64,000 bases of DNA from Tolypothrix bouteillei VB521301 (GCF_000760695.4 NZ_JHEG04000002.1:1-64000); one strand, 5' to 3'; counted from the stretch's first letter, positions 43,194 to 51,424 are shown. Notes: generated from the letters alone by a model not told the origin. Numbers and translations are program-made.

Positions 43194-44375
43194 TTAAACT
43201 TCTTGCCAGTATTTATATGCAGAATATGCCAAGGTAACGACTCCAGTAATAATGGCAGATTCATCAACATCAAAAAGGGGATGGTGCAATGGGTAATTTA
43301 GAATTCTATCTTTGAAGCCAACACCCAATCGAAACATGGAACCAGGAGCGTGTTCTAAATAGACAGAAAAATCTTCAGCACCAAGGGATGATTCGGGAAG
43401 TACTTGGACGCGATCGCTACCCCAAGCTTCTTCAGCAGCTGATTGCAGAAGTTGCGTCAAAAAGTAATCGTTTTGTACTCCCGGTACGCCTTGACGGTAA
43501 TTTACTTGATATTTTGCGCCGTAAGAATGACAAACACTCTTTACGATTTTTTCAATCCACTCTGGAAGATTGGCGCGGGTTTCGGGATGCAGAGAACGCA
43601 CGGTTCCCAGTAACTGTACTTTATCAGAAATGATATTTGGCGCTCTACCACCCTCAATCTTTCCAATCGTGACAACTACAGGACGTAAGGGATTTTGTGT
43701 CCGGCTGATGGCTTGTTGCAGGGAGGTTATCACTTGTGAAGCGATCCAAATAGCATCAACCGCCTCATGAGGTCGAGCACCATGTCCTGATTCCCCAATA
43801 ATGATAATTTCTAAATCATCCGCTGCTGCAGTGAGTGCGCCATACCGGACACCAATAGAACCTGCAGGTATGGATGGAAAAACATGAACGCTCAGTATAC
43901 CCGAAACATCTTTCATGGCTCCATCAGCTACCATCCAGTTAGCCCCTTGAGCAATTTCCTCAGCGGATTGAAATAAGAACCTGACTTTACCAGGTAATTC
44001 CTCAGCTATCTGAGACAGTACCATTGCGGTTCCCAAACCAACAGTTGTATGAACATCATGACCGCAGGCGTGCATGATACCCGGAGTGCGAGAAGCGTAA
44101 TCTAAAGCAGTTTGTTCGCAAATTGGCAAAGCATCCATATCAGCACGTATTGCCAATAATCGCTCTGAATTGCCAGTTCCTCTGAGTTCTCCAACAACAC
44201 CAGTTTTGCCAACGCCTTCTTTGACGGAAAGACCACTCGAAGATAAAACTCCAGCAACAAAGGCAGCTGTTTGTGACTCCTGAGCGCTCAGTTCTGGATG
44301 AGCATGGATGTGACGGCGAATTTCAATTAAACGAGGTGCGAGTGTGCTCGCTAAATCCTTGATGCGAGTAAGCAT
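43194..44375 (-). CDS. M20-family amidohydrolase
   Basis: A 393-residue protein. Metal-binding motifs: 'RRHIHAHPELSAQESQTAAF', 'AIRADMDALPICEQTALDYA', 'PGIMHACGHDVHTTVGLGTA' and 'VRFLFQSAEEIAQGANWMV'. These match IAA-amino-acid / N-acyl-amino-acid hydrolases (M20D), which release a carboxylate from an amide of an amino acid. The dimerisation lid is at ~185-300 ('ESGHGARPHEAVDAIWIASQ'). The final histidine is in 'YPLHHPLFDVDE'. Natural substrate is unknown. No signal peptide; cytoplasmic. Confidence 0.93.
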   Translation of the reverse strand: MLTRIKDLASTLAPRLIEIRRHIHAHPELSAQESQTAAFVAGVLSSSGLSVKEGVGKTGVVGELRGTGNSERLLAIRADMDALPICEQTALDYASRTPGIMHACGHDVHTTVGLGTAMVLSQIAEELPGKVRFLFQSAEEIAQGANWMVADGAMKDVSGILSVHVFPSIPAGSIGVRYGALTAAADDLEIIIIGESGHGARPHEAVDAIWIASQVITSLQQAISRTQNPLRPVVVTIGKIEGGRAPNIISDKVQLLGTVRSLHPETRANLPEWIEKIVKSVCHSYGAKYQVNYRQGVPGVQNDYFLTQLLQSAAEEAWGSDRVQVLPESSLGAEDFSVYLEHAPGSMFRLGVGFKDRILNYPLHHPLFDVDESAIITGVVTLAYSAYKYWQEV

Positions 44376-44478
44376 TTGTCAGCCAGTTTACACTTTTTCT
44401 TTATAATAGGATTGATGGCAGCAAACAATGTGTTCCTTAAGACAGTAACTAACTCTGATTTTAAAGCACTAATTATAT

Positions 44479-44501
44479 CCCCGACTTCTTTGAAAGTCGG
44501 G
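44479..44501. repeat. CCCGACTT hairpin repeat
   Basis: CCCGACTT (44480-44487) pairs with AAGTCGGG (44494-44501), six-base loop CTTTGA. It is the same element type as at 27043-27103. It lies upstream of the amidohydrolase gene and just downstream of the pentapeptide gene, both on the minus strand. Confidence 0.65.
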
Positions 44502-44554
44502 AATACGAACAACTTCACACCCTATAGTTGGTATGGTAAACTACGATTCTGCAA

Positions 44555-45118
44555 TTACTCAGTGTAGCAGGTTGTACCAGTAGCGCGTTCCAATTTAAAA
44601 GCGTTACAGTCTTTAGGGCTTTCGCGCTGTAATGACCATCCATAAGGTTTGTCAGAAGTGACATTACCTGTGGGCATAGTTGTTAAGCGGAAGTGTGCTC
44701 CTCTAAAATTCGTGAACTGTGTTTTCGCGTCTTTAAGATTAGCAGCTTCTAAATTAGCACTCATAAAACCCACGTAGCTGAGATTAGCATTTTCTAGAGA
44801 AGCTGATTTAAGATTCGCACCGATTAATGAAGCACCCGTAAGATTGGCAGAACTTAACACAGCACCTTGCAAATTAGCACCTGTTAAATCCGCATTTGCA
44901 AGATTGACTCCGGTTAAATTAGCACCTTGTAGGTTAGCGTCTCTCAAACTGGCTCTACTGAGATTGAATTGAGTGAGATCTGCATTAGTGAGATCGCAAC
45001 GCGGACAGGTATTTGTTGCCTTTAACTGTTCCACATCTTGCGGATTTTGAGCCAAGGCTTGTGCTGCTAAGCCAAAACAAGTTAACAACGCAGTCGTAAC
45101 AGCTATTTTTACGTTCAT
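44555..45118 (-). CDS. Exported pentapeptide-repeat protein
   Basis: The second ATG at 45118 gives 187 residues; ATG 45130 adds 'MKET'. A signal peptide ('MNVKIAVTTALLTCFGLAAQ', cut after A-L-A) directs it to the periplasm or thylakoid lumen. Residues ~40-140 are consecutive A-(N/D)-L-x-x pentapeptide repeats ('ANLQGAVLSSANLTGASLIG'), which build a right-handed quadrilateral beta-helix. A C-P-R-C-D pair precedes the repeats ('LKATNTCPRCDLTNADLTQF') and two cysteines are near the end, so a disulphide may cap the helix. Function unknown. Confidence 0.9.
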   Translation of the reverse strand: MNVKIAVTTALLTCFGLAAQALAQNPQDVEQLKATNTCPRCDLTNADLTQFNLSRASLRDANLQGANLTGVNLANADLTGANLQGAVLSSANLTGASLIGANLKSASLENANLSYVGFMSANLEAANLKDAKTQFTNFRGAHFRLTTMPTGNVTSDKPYGWSLQRESPKDCNAFKLERATGTTCYTE

Positions 45119-45331
45119 AGTTTCTTTCAAATAAATCCTTTGTTGAAGAATTTGGCGTACTGCTATACTTACATATAGAAGTTATTATGCATATGTTAAG
45201 AGTAAAGGAACAGTAAAGAAAACGTGAATATACCGTAAAATCTTGTGAACAGGCTACTCAAAAATAAGTCCGCAGAATAGAATGATGACATCAGCGAAAT
45301 ATACAGAAACTCTATAGCCTACGAATTATGA

Positions 45332-45376
45332 TTCCCCCCAGCCTGGTATAAGAAATGGCTGGGGGGAAAATTTTTT
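45332..45376 (+). terminator. Strong plus-strand terminator between two minus-strand genes
   Basis: TTCCCCCCAGCC (45332-45343) and GGCTGGGGGGAA (45357-45368) form a perfect 12-bp stem with a 13-base loop, followed by AATTTTTT. Its T-run is on the plus strand, while both neighbours (pentapeptide gene and Ser/Thr kinase) are on the minus strand. It implies an unannotated plus-strand transcript from ~45.13-45.33 kb, or it is a palindromic repeat. The gap of 333 bases carries no other feature than a CCCTTGTCTCC repeat. Confidence 0.6.
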
Positions 45377-45408
45377 GGGAATGTCGGATTTTGGATTCGG
45401 GTAATAGT

Positions 45409-45447
45409 TCTTCCCCCTTGTCTCCCTTATCTCCCTTGTCCCCCTCG
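45409..45447. repeat. CTCCCTTGT tandem repeat at kinase gene end
   Basis: Four units ending CCCCCTCGTTC, nearly identical with 17813-17852 and inverse to the repeat in the CyRepA1 frame. It lies within five bases of the kinase stop codon at 45452. Confidence 0.75.
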
Positions 45448-45451
45448 TTCC

Positions 45452-47209
45452 TCACTTCCATCCCAAAAAGCGCAACCCAGGAACAATTAAGTAATGGCTG
45501 ATTCCCAACCAGAAACTTAGCACAACACCCATAAAACTAAAAAAGATAACTGGTAGCAATATCTCCGTTAGACTGGGCGAGTTAAAGAAGTTAAAAATAT
45601 TTGTGGGGAACCCTAACATCACTAAGAATGCGAAGACGATCGCAGTACCAAACGCAGCAATAAAAGCGTACACGATGTGATGGCTGCGAAGCCCCAAACC
45701 CAAACTCAGCAGGGAAACAGTGCCTAAAACTAATCCCACTAATCCCTCTGGTATGCTTTGAGGAGTCATCAGTTGTAGAATTAACCAACCAAAACCGTAG
45801 CTAATAACGCTCATAACCGACGCTACGACAAATCTTCGTCGCTGACCAAACCCACCGGCGATGGTTAATCCCCATGCAGTTCCCAATCCAGCACCTATAA
45901 ATAAAAGAATCTCCGAGCCAAAAATTATTTGAGAAATTCCCGTTGCTTCAAATAACCGTTCGGATAAAAATTGGGCTAAGTAGTCGTCTAGAGTAATTTG
46001 AGATGCTAAGAGAAATCCTGCGATCGCACCCAAGCTAGCACCAACTCCAGTTAAAATCATTGTCCACAGTGTATCCAGACAGGCTAGTATAACCGAAACA
46101 ATCGTTTTAACTAGAAAAAAAGTCGTTTTGCCTGCAGCTTGAGTAGAACGACTGAGGGCTTTTCCCAGAGAATCCTCAACTTGAGACAGCAAACTTCCTG
46201 CTTGACCCAAGCCTTGGTGAACAGATTTTCCAATTTGAGACAAAACACTAGGTTGGGGTAATTGGGAAATCTTTGACAGTCGCTTTTTCACAATTGCCGC
46301 ATTTGCCGGACGCGATCGCACATCCTCCTGAATCATATCATCCAGCAAATCTGCAAGTTGCGGGCTAACATTAACTCCACTGCGCCAAAACAGTTCTCCC
46401 GTTGCTGGATTTGCCAATTCTGTAAGAGATTTACCTGTCAGCATCTCAATCATGGTTCGACCAAGGGCATAAAAATCTGCAGGTGCGCCAACAACACCCC
46501 CAGCAATTTGCTCTGGAGGACTGTAGCCTGTAGAATACAGTCTAGTAGAAGAAGACTGATTGCGAAATAGATTGTAACTTACCTGTTTGGCTCCACCAAA
46601 ATCAATCAGCACCAATCGATCTGCCTTAGTTCCCCCTTTATTGTGGGAAGACCTCAGCATTAAATTAGAAGGCTTAATATCGCGATGAATAATCTTGCGG
46701 CTGTGCAACTCCTGTAAAATGTCCACAGCTTGAGCCAGCCAATTTAACACCAAATCCTGCGGACACCCATGAGAATGCTGCTGAAACAATTCCTCCAGCG
46801 TTTGACCGGAAATTTTTTCCATTACCAAACAATGGAGTCGGCTCGGTTTTGATTGCGGAGAAGTTGTCTGCAAAGTCTCGATATGGAAAAAACCATCAGC
46901 CTCAACTTTTGGCACACCGGGATGTCTCAACCGGGCTAAAACTGCTGCTTCTTGAGAGAACAATTCTAGCGCCTTTGGTGAAGATTCTATCAAAACCTTC
47001 AACACCTTTTCTGTTTGAGTTTTGCAGTCCCAAACAGTATAAATCTGGGCAAAGCCACCAGAGCCCAAAGGCTGTAAAGGAATATAGCGGTCTAACAGCT
47101 GTAGCGGTGCGCCACAGCTATTGCAGAACTTGTTTCCCCAAAGCTGGGGATAAGGGCGAGGACATTCAGGGTTAATGCAATGAATTGCATTTTGATTTAG
47201 GTGGGACAC
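45452..47209 (-). CDS. Zinc-ribbon Ser/Thr protein kinase with membrane C-terminus
   Basis: A 585-residue protein. The N-terminus is a zinc ribbon ('CINPECPRPYPQLWGNKFC', then C-G-A). The kinase domain (~42-310) has 'LGSGGFAQIYTVWD', lysine in 'KVLKVLIES', 'IIHRDIKPSNLML' (catalytic Asp) and 'LVLIDFGGAKQV' in which D-F-G is intact. Residues ~370-580 contain about six hydrophobic segments ('VSVILACLDTLWTMILTGVG', 'SLGAIAGFLLASQI'), so the kinase is membrane-bound. Cyanobacterial kinases of this type (SpkB-like N-terminal Cys motif) act in stress signalling. The FHA proteins at 20-21 kb could read its phosphorylation, but this is inference. Confidence 0.92.
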   Translation of the reverse strand: MSHLNQNAIHCINPECPRPYPQLWGNKFCNSCGAPLQLLDRYIPLQPLGSGGFAQIYTVWDCKTQTEKVLKVLIESSPKALELFSQEAAVLARLRHPGVPKVEADGFFHIETLQTTSPQSKPSRLHCLVMEKISGQTLEELFQQHSHGCPQDLVLNWLAQAVDILQELHSRKIIHRDIKPSNLMLRSSHNKGGTKADRLVLIDFGGAKQVSYNLFRNQSSSTRLYSTGYSPPEQIAGGVVGAPADFYALGRTMIEMLTGKSLTELANPATGELFWRSGVNVSPQLADLLDDMIQEDVRSRPANAAIVKKRLSKISQLPQPSVLSQIGKSVHQGLGQAGSLLSQVEDSLGKALSRSTQAAGKTTFFLVKTIVSVILACLDTLWTMILTGVGASLGAIAGFLLASQITLDDYLAQFLSERLFEATGISQIIFGSEILLFIGAGLGTAWGLTIAGGFGQRRRFVVASVMSVISYGFGWLILQLMTPQSIPEGLVGLVLGTVSLLSLGLGLRSHHIVYAFIAAFGTAIVFAFLVMLGFPTNIFNFFNSPSLTEILLPVIFFSFMGVVLSFWLGISHYLIVPGLRFLGWK

Positions 47210-47269
47210 AAGCGCTTAAAGACACAGCCTGACACGATTGTACACAATTAGCGCTTGGTTGGTTGTTAG

Positions 47270-47334
47270 TGTTAATAGCTATTAGCCATTAGCCATTAGC
47301 CGTTAGCCATTAGCCATTAGCTATTACCAAAAAG
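47270..47334. repeat. TTAGCCA heptamer repeats
   Basis: Seven to eight units of TTAGCCA/TTAGCTA/TTAGCCG run in one direction directly into the stop region of the ATP-grasp gene (stop at 47324-47326). Same family as at 2.2, 28.9, 55.0 and 57.1 kb. Confidence 0.8.
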
Positions 47335-49060
47335 CTATCTCTGGTAAATTCAGGAAACTATCCCAGTTCTGACGCCCACTTTCTTCGTCTAAGACTTTGG
47401 CAACTTTGTTATAAATGTCTTCCGCCTGTTGCGGTGAATCTCCAATACTTGTTAACCCTAATTTTCCAAACTGCGAAAGACATCCCATCAAATGAAAAAC
47501 CGTTCCTGTTTCGGTTCCCGTGTCAAAATGCAATCTGTGATGGGCGACAATATCCATTAGATCGTTTGGCATTAGACCCTGATAGCGATCTTTCTGTAGG
47601 TTGTCTGTCGCAACGTAGTATTTGGGACGCCCTTGCTGACTGTAAAACAATCCAGTTGAAAGATCGTACCGTCCGTTGGTTAGCAATTTTAAAGTCATAA
47701 ACGGATGGGTTGTACCGCCTTTCCGCAGGTTAATTTCGATCGCTTGCATATCCCATTTTCCATCACCTCGGTCAATGGCAATAAAATCTACCCCAAATCT
47801 TTCCAACGCTCCTTTTTCTGCCAAACTTTTACCAATTTTTAACCCTATCTGCTGCAATTGCAGTCTGTAAGCTTCATCTGCGGGAAACCGACAGCCTAAG
47901 TATATTTGTCCGTCCGAGCCTCCTAAAATTTGATCGTGGGTTGAAAGAATTTCTACGTCTCCACTGGGAGTAATGCGTCCCTGGACGCTGGGAGAACGCT
48001 TGATTTCACCTTCCACAAAAGCTTCTACTATGGCTCCCAATTCAGGGATTCTTCCTGAAAAATTCTCCCAGGTTTCATTTTTCGCTTGAAAGCGCAGGGT
48101 CTCAAAGCTTTTTCCTAAGGCTTCGACTCGTTGAGCATAGTTCGCATCGGGGGGCGCTAAATGTTGAATAGGTCTTAAATCTAAAAGCGCATTTCCTTCC
48201 CCTGAAAATCCTTCATTTAACTTAACGACCATCCGTTTTAATGTCGGTTGGCGTTCCCACAAATCGGCTGCAGCTTCTGCTAAATCTGTCGAATTCCAAA
48301 CTCTCTGACTTCCATCGGGATGGGGAATTTCACATTCTGCAAAAATTTGCCGACTACCACTTTTTGTTCCCCAAATTTGTAAATCCGGTGCAGCTGCGTA
48401 AAGCGGTACACCTAATTTTAGTGACAGATCTGCTTCGATTTCTGTCGCGTTGTAGCATACCATAAATGCTTTATCATGTCTTAAAGCTTGACGTATTCTT
48501 TCTATCAAACGGGGGCGATCTAGAATTTTTTGAGTTAAAGGTTTGACAGAAGCATCGTAAGTGGAAAGTAATAGCAAGCGATTGCGAGCATGAGAAAAGG
48601 GAATTCCGGGCAATAATTGCAAATAATAGTCAATAACGCTTGGATGCAGTGGTAGGGATGTGACGTAGATTAACCGAGTGCGAGGATTCCGCAAACGAAT
48701 TAGCGAGAATAACAATCTTTCTTCATAATGTTCGCAACCATCAATTTTTCTCAATTCTCGTTGATCGATGCTAATAGAAGGAACGATCAAAATATCTGCA
48801 TCACTGCTATCAAATAACTCTACCGTTTGCCAGCGATCGCGTAAAGTTTGTTGAAGGTCTCGAAATCGATCGGGTTGTTCTAAATACGAAGAAATACGAT
48901 TGATTGTTTGCATAGTAGTAATTTGACTTGGTTCCATCCAAGCATTGCTAATTCTGGTATATCCTACAGAACCAATAGATGCGGAGACTGTGTACACTTC
49001 TTCATTCTTACGCTTTTTCCTCTCATGATTTATACTATCTAAAGAAGCAAGATTTAACAC
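47324..49060 (-). CDS. PGM1-like ATP-grasp peptide ligase (orphan)
   Basis: A 578-residue protein; real start may be Met50 (ATG 48913, 'MQTINRISSYLEQPDRFRDL') since the first 49 residues look unstructured. Residues ~60-200 form an N-terminal domain ('ELFDSSDADILIVPSISIDQ', 'RTRLIYVTSLPLHPSVIDYY'). The ATP-grasp part has 'LGVPLYAAAPDLQIWGTKSG', 'LKRMVVKLNEGFSGEGNALL', 'AIVEAFVEGEIKRSPSVQGR' and 'WDMQAIEINLRKGGTTHPFM', which supply ATP, magnesium and carboxylate ligands. The plan is that of PGM1-type peptide ligases in pheganomycin biosynthesis, which form amide bonds between amino-acid-like starters and peptides. No precursor peptide or other biosynthetic gene was seen beside it. Substrates unknown. 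Confidence 0.8.
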   Translation of the reverse strand: MLNLASLDSINHERKKRKNEEVYTVSASIGSVGYTRISNAWMEPSQITTMQTINRISSYLEQPDRFRDLQQTLRDRWQTVELFDSSDADILIVPSISIDQRELRKIDGCEHYEERLLFSLIRLRNPRTRLIYVTSLPLHPSVIDYYLQLLPGIPFSHARNRLLLLSTYDASVKPLTQKILDRPRLIERIRQALRHDKAFMVCYNATEIEADLSLKLGVPLYAAAPDLQIWGTKSGSRQIFAECEIPHPDGSQRVWNSTDLAEAAADLWERQPTLKRMVVKLNEGFSGEGNALLDLRPIQHLAPPDANYAQRVEALGKSFETLRFQAKNETWENFSGRIPELGAIVEAFVEGEIKRSPSVQGRITPSGDVEILSTHDQILGGSDGQIYLGCRFPADEAYRLQLQQIGLKIGKSLAEKGALERFGVDFIAIDRGDGKWDMQAIEINLRKGGTTHPFMTLKLLTNGRYDLSTGLFYSQQGRPKYYVATDNLQKDRYQGLMPNDLMDIVAHHRLHFDTGTETGTVFHLMGCLSQFGKLGLTSIGDSPQQAEDIYNKVAKVLDEESGRQNWDSFLNLPEIAFW

Positions 49061-49217
49061 TCATATCTCAGCCGAAATGAAGAGTAGCGATCGTGACAGA
49101 GATAGGAAAGTACCAATAACAACTAACAAATAATAACTGATAACTAACAACACACCCTATGTATAAATTGAATTATGTCTTAAGATTGAGAATTTTTGAG
49201 TTTATTTACATCTAAAG

Positions 49218-49223
49218 TACAAT
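49218..49223 (+). promoter_or_regulatory. Candidate promoter before the small-RNA region
   Basis: TACAAT (49218-49223) is preceded after 16 bases by TTGAGT (49196-49201), a reasonable -35/-10 pair. It would start transcription near 49230 toward the strong terminator at 49450-49492. Confidence 0.35.
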
Positions 49224-49229
49224 TCACAA

Positions 49230-49492
49230 CAAAGATACAATTGTTTATGTTGAAACACATGAGAGATATAAATCTTTCGGCGCGGAAGAGTGGTGTAGTT
49301 ATATTCCATTGTCAGGCGAGGAAACTGTATCGTGTGTGAGGGTGATTCAGGTCGTCGTCACCTGCGATTGATATATCAATTTGTAGGGCAGACGAAAACA
49401 AAGAGGAAACGTTTAAGCTGGCAAATGGCAATAAGGCACAAACACAAGAAATAAACCTTGGATCGACAATTCCATCCAAGGTTTATTTTTTG
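49230..49492 (+). ncRNA. Candidate non-coding RNA ending in a strong terminator
   Basis: No plus-strand gene precedes the terminator at 49450-49492, and the ~260 bases before it lack a good reading frame but are richer in GC than the AT-rich DNA before 49230. They contain local stems such as GGTGA (49341-49345) with TCACC (49358-49362) and a GAGGAAAC motif twice (49318-49325 and 49400-49407). I compared it by eye with 6S RNA, RNase P RNA, SRP RNA, tmRNA and cobalamin or glutamine riboswitches and saw no diagnostic core of these. Thus an unidentified small RNA is the best reading. The 5' end is a guess. Confidence 0.45.
49450..49492 (+). terminator. Very strong rho-independent terminator
   Basis: AATAAACCTTGGAT (49450-49463) is the exact complement of ATCCAAGGTTTATT (49474-49487); the loop is ten bases and a TTTT run follows the stem. 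A perfect 14-bp stem with this T-run is hard to explain except as a transcript end on the plus strand. Confidence 0.85.
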
Positions 49493-50053
49493 TGTCGCTG
49501 TTATCCTGGCGTTCTGCTCTAATTTATTTGATAATTTCCATAAAATCTATACTGCTTGTGACGACTTACTTATCAATGCTGCTATAGCAATCCTAAATCA
49601 TTCATGAAAAATTTTTAGTACTGTAGATGGCATCCGCTTGCGGAATTGAAACATCATTTATTCTACGCTAAAATAACTTGTCCCAATCGCTTCATAATTT
49701 GCAATACCTCTCCCAACTCATGACGGCGAGGAAATAATGAAAAAGCCTGTATAATTCCTCTTCACGCTCGGTTTTCACTAGCTGTAAAGCTATGTTCACA
49801 CAAATTGCATTTACCCCCCTTGGAAAGGCTGCAGTGTACACACAAGTCTTCTAAAGTGCATTAAAAGCGGTTTCGATCCCCCCTAACCCCCCTTAAAAAA
49901 GGGGGGAACTTCATTCCAATTCTCCCTTTTCACGATGTTTCATCTCTTTTCTAGAGATCTGTACACCACCGTAGCAATGGATTGGGGGGAGATCGGATTT
50001 TTAGTTCCCTCTCCAATCCATCGAGGAGGGTTAGGGTGGGGTAAAACTAATCT
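49493..50053. other. Gene-free region with degraded fragments
   Basis: Two items are notable. At 49621-49652 a single CTGTAGATGGCATCCGC-type segment ends GCGGAATTGAAAC, like the 3' half of cyanobacterial CRISPR repeats, but no second copy is present. At 49663-49790 the minus strand shows two short frames ('TEREEELYRLF' and 'RRHELGEVLQIMKRLGQV') in different phases, perhaps a decayed gene. TATAGCAATCCTAA (49583-49596) is a dispersed short repeat also near 17787 and 55329. The rest shows nothing. Confidence 0.35.
49878..49909. repeat. CCCCCCTTAAAAAAGGGGGG palindrome
   Basis: CCCCCC (49887-49892) and GGGGGG (49901-49906) surround TTAAAAAA; a further CCCCCCTAA unit precedes it. Such C-tract/G-tract elements are common intergenic repeats of filamentous cyanobacteria. 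A diverged copy (GAGGAGGGTTAGGGTGGGG) is at 50024-50042 in opposite sense. Confidence 0.7.
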
Positions 50054-50392
50054 TCAAATACTTCTACTAGAGAGTGAAGGTTCAAACCAAACTCCATGCT
50101 CAATAACTAACATCAAATGACTGACAGTAATTGTTTTCAGAATGCCATGGCGTAAGCGATAGTACCAATTAAAAAGTAGGGAAAATAAATGTGGTTCTTC
50201 ATGGAAGTAGCGATAAAAAACAAAGCCATGCCAATCTATCTTCCAGTTTTCAGTAATTTTAGAAAAAAGTACATGAACATCATCACCATCTATTTTCAGG
50301 TCTTCTCTCAGTCGTGCATGAAGAGTAATATCTTGTCGCCGCACACCAATTTCATTAGAAAGAATGACTGCTAGTTGGTTAAACGTGTCCAT
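50054..50392 (-). CDS. DUF1493 (acyl-carrier-like) protein
   Basis: A 112-residue protein. 'FNQLAVILSNEIGVRRQDIT', 'LHARLREDLKIDGDDVHVLF' and 'KITENWKIDWHGFVFYRYFH' with E-E-P fit DUF1493, a family resembling acyl carrier proteins in which D-L-x-x-D-G-D-D replaces the D-S-L phosphopantetheine site, so no serine for the prosthetic group is present. The C-terminal part contains 'TVSHLMLVIEHGVWFEPS', the usual end helix. Its role is unknown. In enterobacteria relatives are small and often next to membrane protein genes; here it stands alone downstream of the NUDIX gene. Confidence 0.7.
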   Translation of the reverse strand: MDTFNQLAVILSNEIGVRRQDITLHARLREDLKIDGDDVHVLFSKITENWKIDWHGFVFYRYFHEEPHLFSLLFNWYYRLRHGILKTITVSHLMLVIEHGVWFEPSLSSRSI

Positions 50393-50468
50393 TAATAATA
50401 TGAATAGTTTGGTTTTTTCTGCAAACTTATTTCTACCTTCATACTTCTGCCCTTTGCCCTCTATCTTT

Positions 50469-50903
50469 TTACAAATAATTTATAAATTGCTCTGGGACTA
50501 ACTGTAATTCTCCAGACTTAAAGCGGTTAATCTCTACCCACAACGCAATCTTTTGACGATCGCCTTCATTAAATTCTAGCTGCTCAAGCTTATAGAACTT
50601 GAGGTCAACAAAGTCACATTTGTAAAGCTGAATGATTTCGTGACCGTGCTGACCGTTGTATGTAAAAATATTTTCTAAACAGCCCAAGTATTGAATATTT
50701 GTTAATTCTGCTTGAATTTCTTCTTGAAATTCCCGTTGGAGGGCTACCAAACTTGTTTCGCCAAAGTCAACACCTCCGCCCATAGCACGATAAAAAGTTT
50801 GTTGCTCCTTTTGGTCATAGCCTTGAGACATGAAGATGCGTTCTCCATTTTGAATCAGTCCCAAAGCTAAAATGCGAATTTCCCCTGGTTTATGTATTGC
50901 CAT
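50469..50903 (-). CDS. NUDIX hydrolase
   Basis: A 144-residue protein with a complete NUDIX box: 'GGGVDFGETSLVALQREFQE' then E-I (G-x5-E-x7-R-E-x2-E-E), which binds magnesium for hydrolysis of a nucleoside diphosphate linked to another group. The first strand is 'EIRILALGLIQNGERIFMSQ'. Substrate cannot be told. Its gene starts two bases after the DUF3531 gene ends, so they are one operon and probably translationally coupled. Confidence 0.93.
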   Translation of the reverse strand: MAIHKPGEIRILALGLIQNGERIFMSQGYDQKEQQTFYRAMGGGVDFGETSLVALQREFQEEIQAELTNIQYLGCLENIFTYNGQHGHEIIQLYKCDFVDLKFYKLEQLEFNEGDRQKIALWVEINRFKSGELQLVPEQFINYL

Positions 50904-50905
50904 GG

Positions 50906-51358
50906 CTAATTATCGAAAACAAACGAGTTAAGATTGTCACTATTTTCAACGGGCCAGTCTTCATTTTCTCCGCCAATGTACAATTGCTCAATGGTGACAT
51001 ATTCGGCACTGAGTTGCTTGAGAGCATTGATGAGAATATCAAGAGCGATCGCATCTGCTGTTCCCAAATCAAACCAGCAACGCGCCCATGTTCCTTCATA
51101 TTCCACCTCACCCATGTTATGCATCAGCGCTAGCATGCTTTTGTCATAACCTTCTGAGTCATAATCCATATAACTGAGATTTACCCCAGTTTCTTGTACT
51201 TGGAGATTTTCAGCATTAAATCCCCCCAGCTTACCCAAGTAAAACCAGGAATCAAAAACTTCTTCTATATACTGTCTTTCTTGTCTTGATGGGACTGTGC
51301 TAAATTTGAGCCAAATCCATACATTAAAAGGGTCAATTTCTCGAAACTGTATTTCCAT
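50906..51358 (-). CDS. DUF3531-family protein
   Basis: A 150-residue acidic protein: 'MEIQFREIDPFNVWIWLKFS', 'QYIEEVFDSWFYLGKLGGFN', 'EGYDKSMLALMHNMGEVEYE' and 'GTWARCWFDLGTADAIALDI', which match the cyanobacterial and plant DUF3531. No membrane segment. Function is not known; a plastid relative suggests a role in photosynthetic cells. It is directly followed by the NUDIX gene with a two-base spacer, a link that may hint at a nucleotide-related process. Confidence 0.85.
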   Translation of the reverse strand: MEIQFREIDPFNVWIWLKFSTVPSRQERQYIEEVFDSWFYLGKLGGFNAENLQVQETGVNLSYMDYDSEGYDKSMLALMHNMGEVEYEGTWARCWFDLGTADAIALDILINALKQLSAEYVTIEQLYIGGENEDWPVENSDNLNSFVFDN

Positions 51359-51424
51359 GGCTACTTTGTCTTCAAAAGATTTACACCTAATTGTAGAAGA
51401 TTCTTAGCTGAATCAATTACATAA

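Noticed and set aside
49230..49492. 6S RNA, RNase P RNA, tmRNA, SRP RNA, cobalamin or glutamine riboswitch
   Set aside because: The diagnostic conserved cores (for example GAGGAAAGTCCGGGC of RNase P RNA) are not visible; only a generic RNA candidate is kept.
49621..49652. CRISPR array
   Set aside because: Only one repeat-like unit and no spacer-repeat periodicity; no cas genes in the window.
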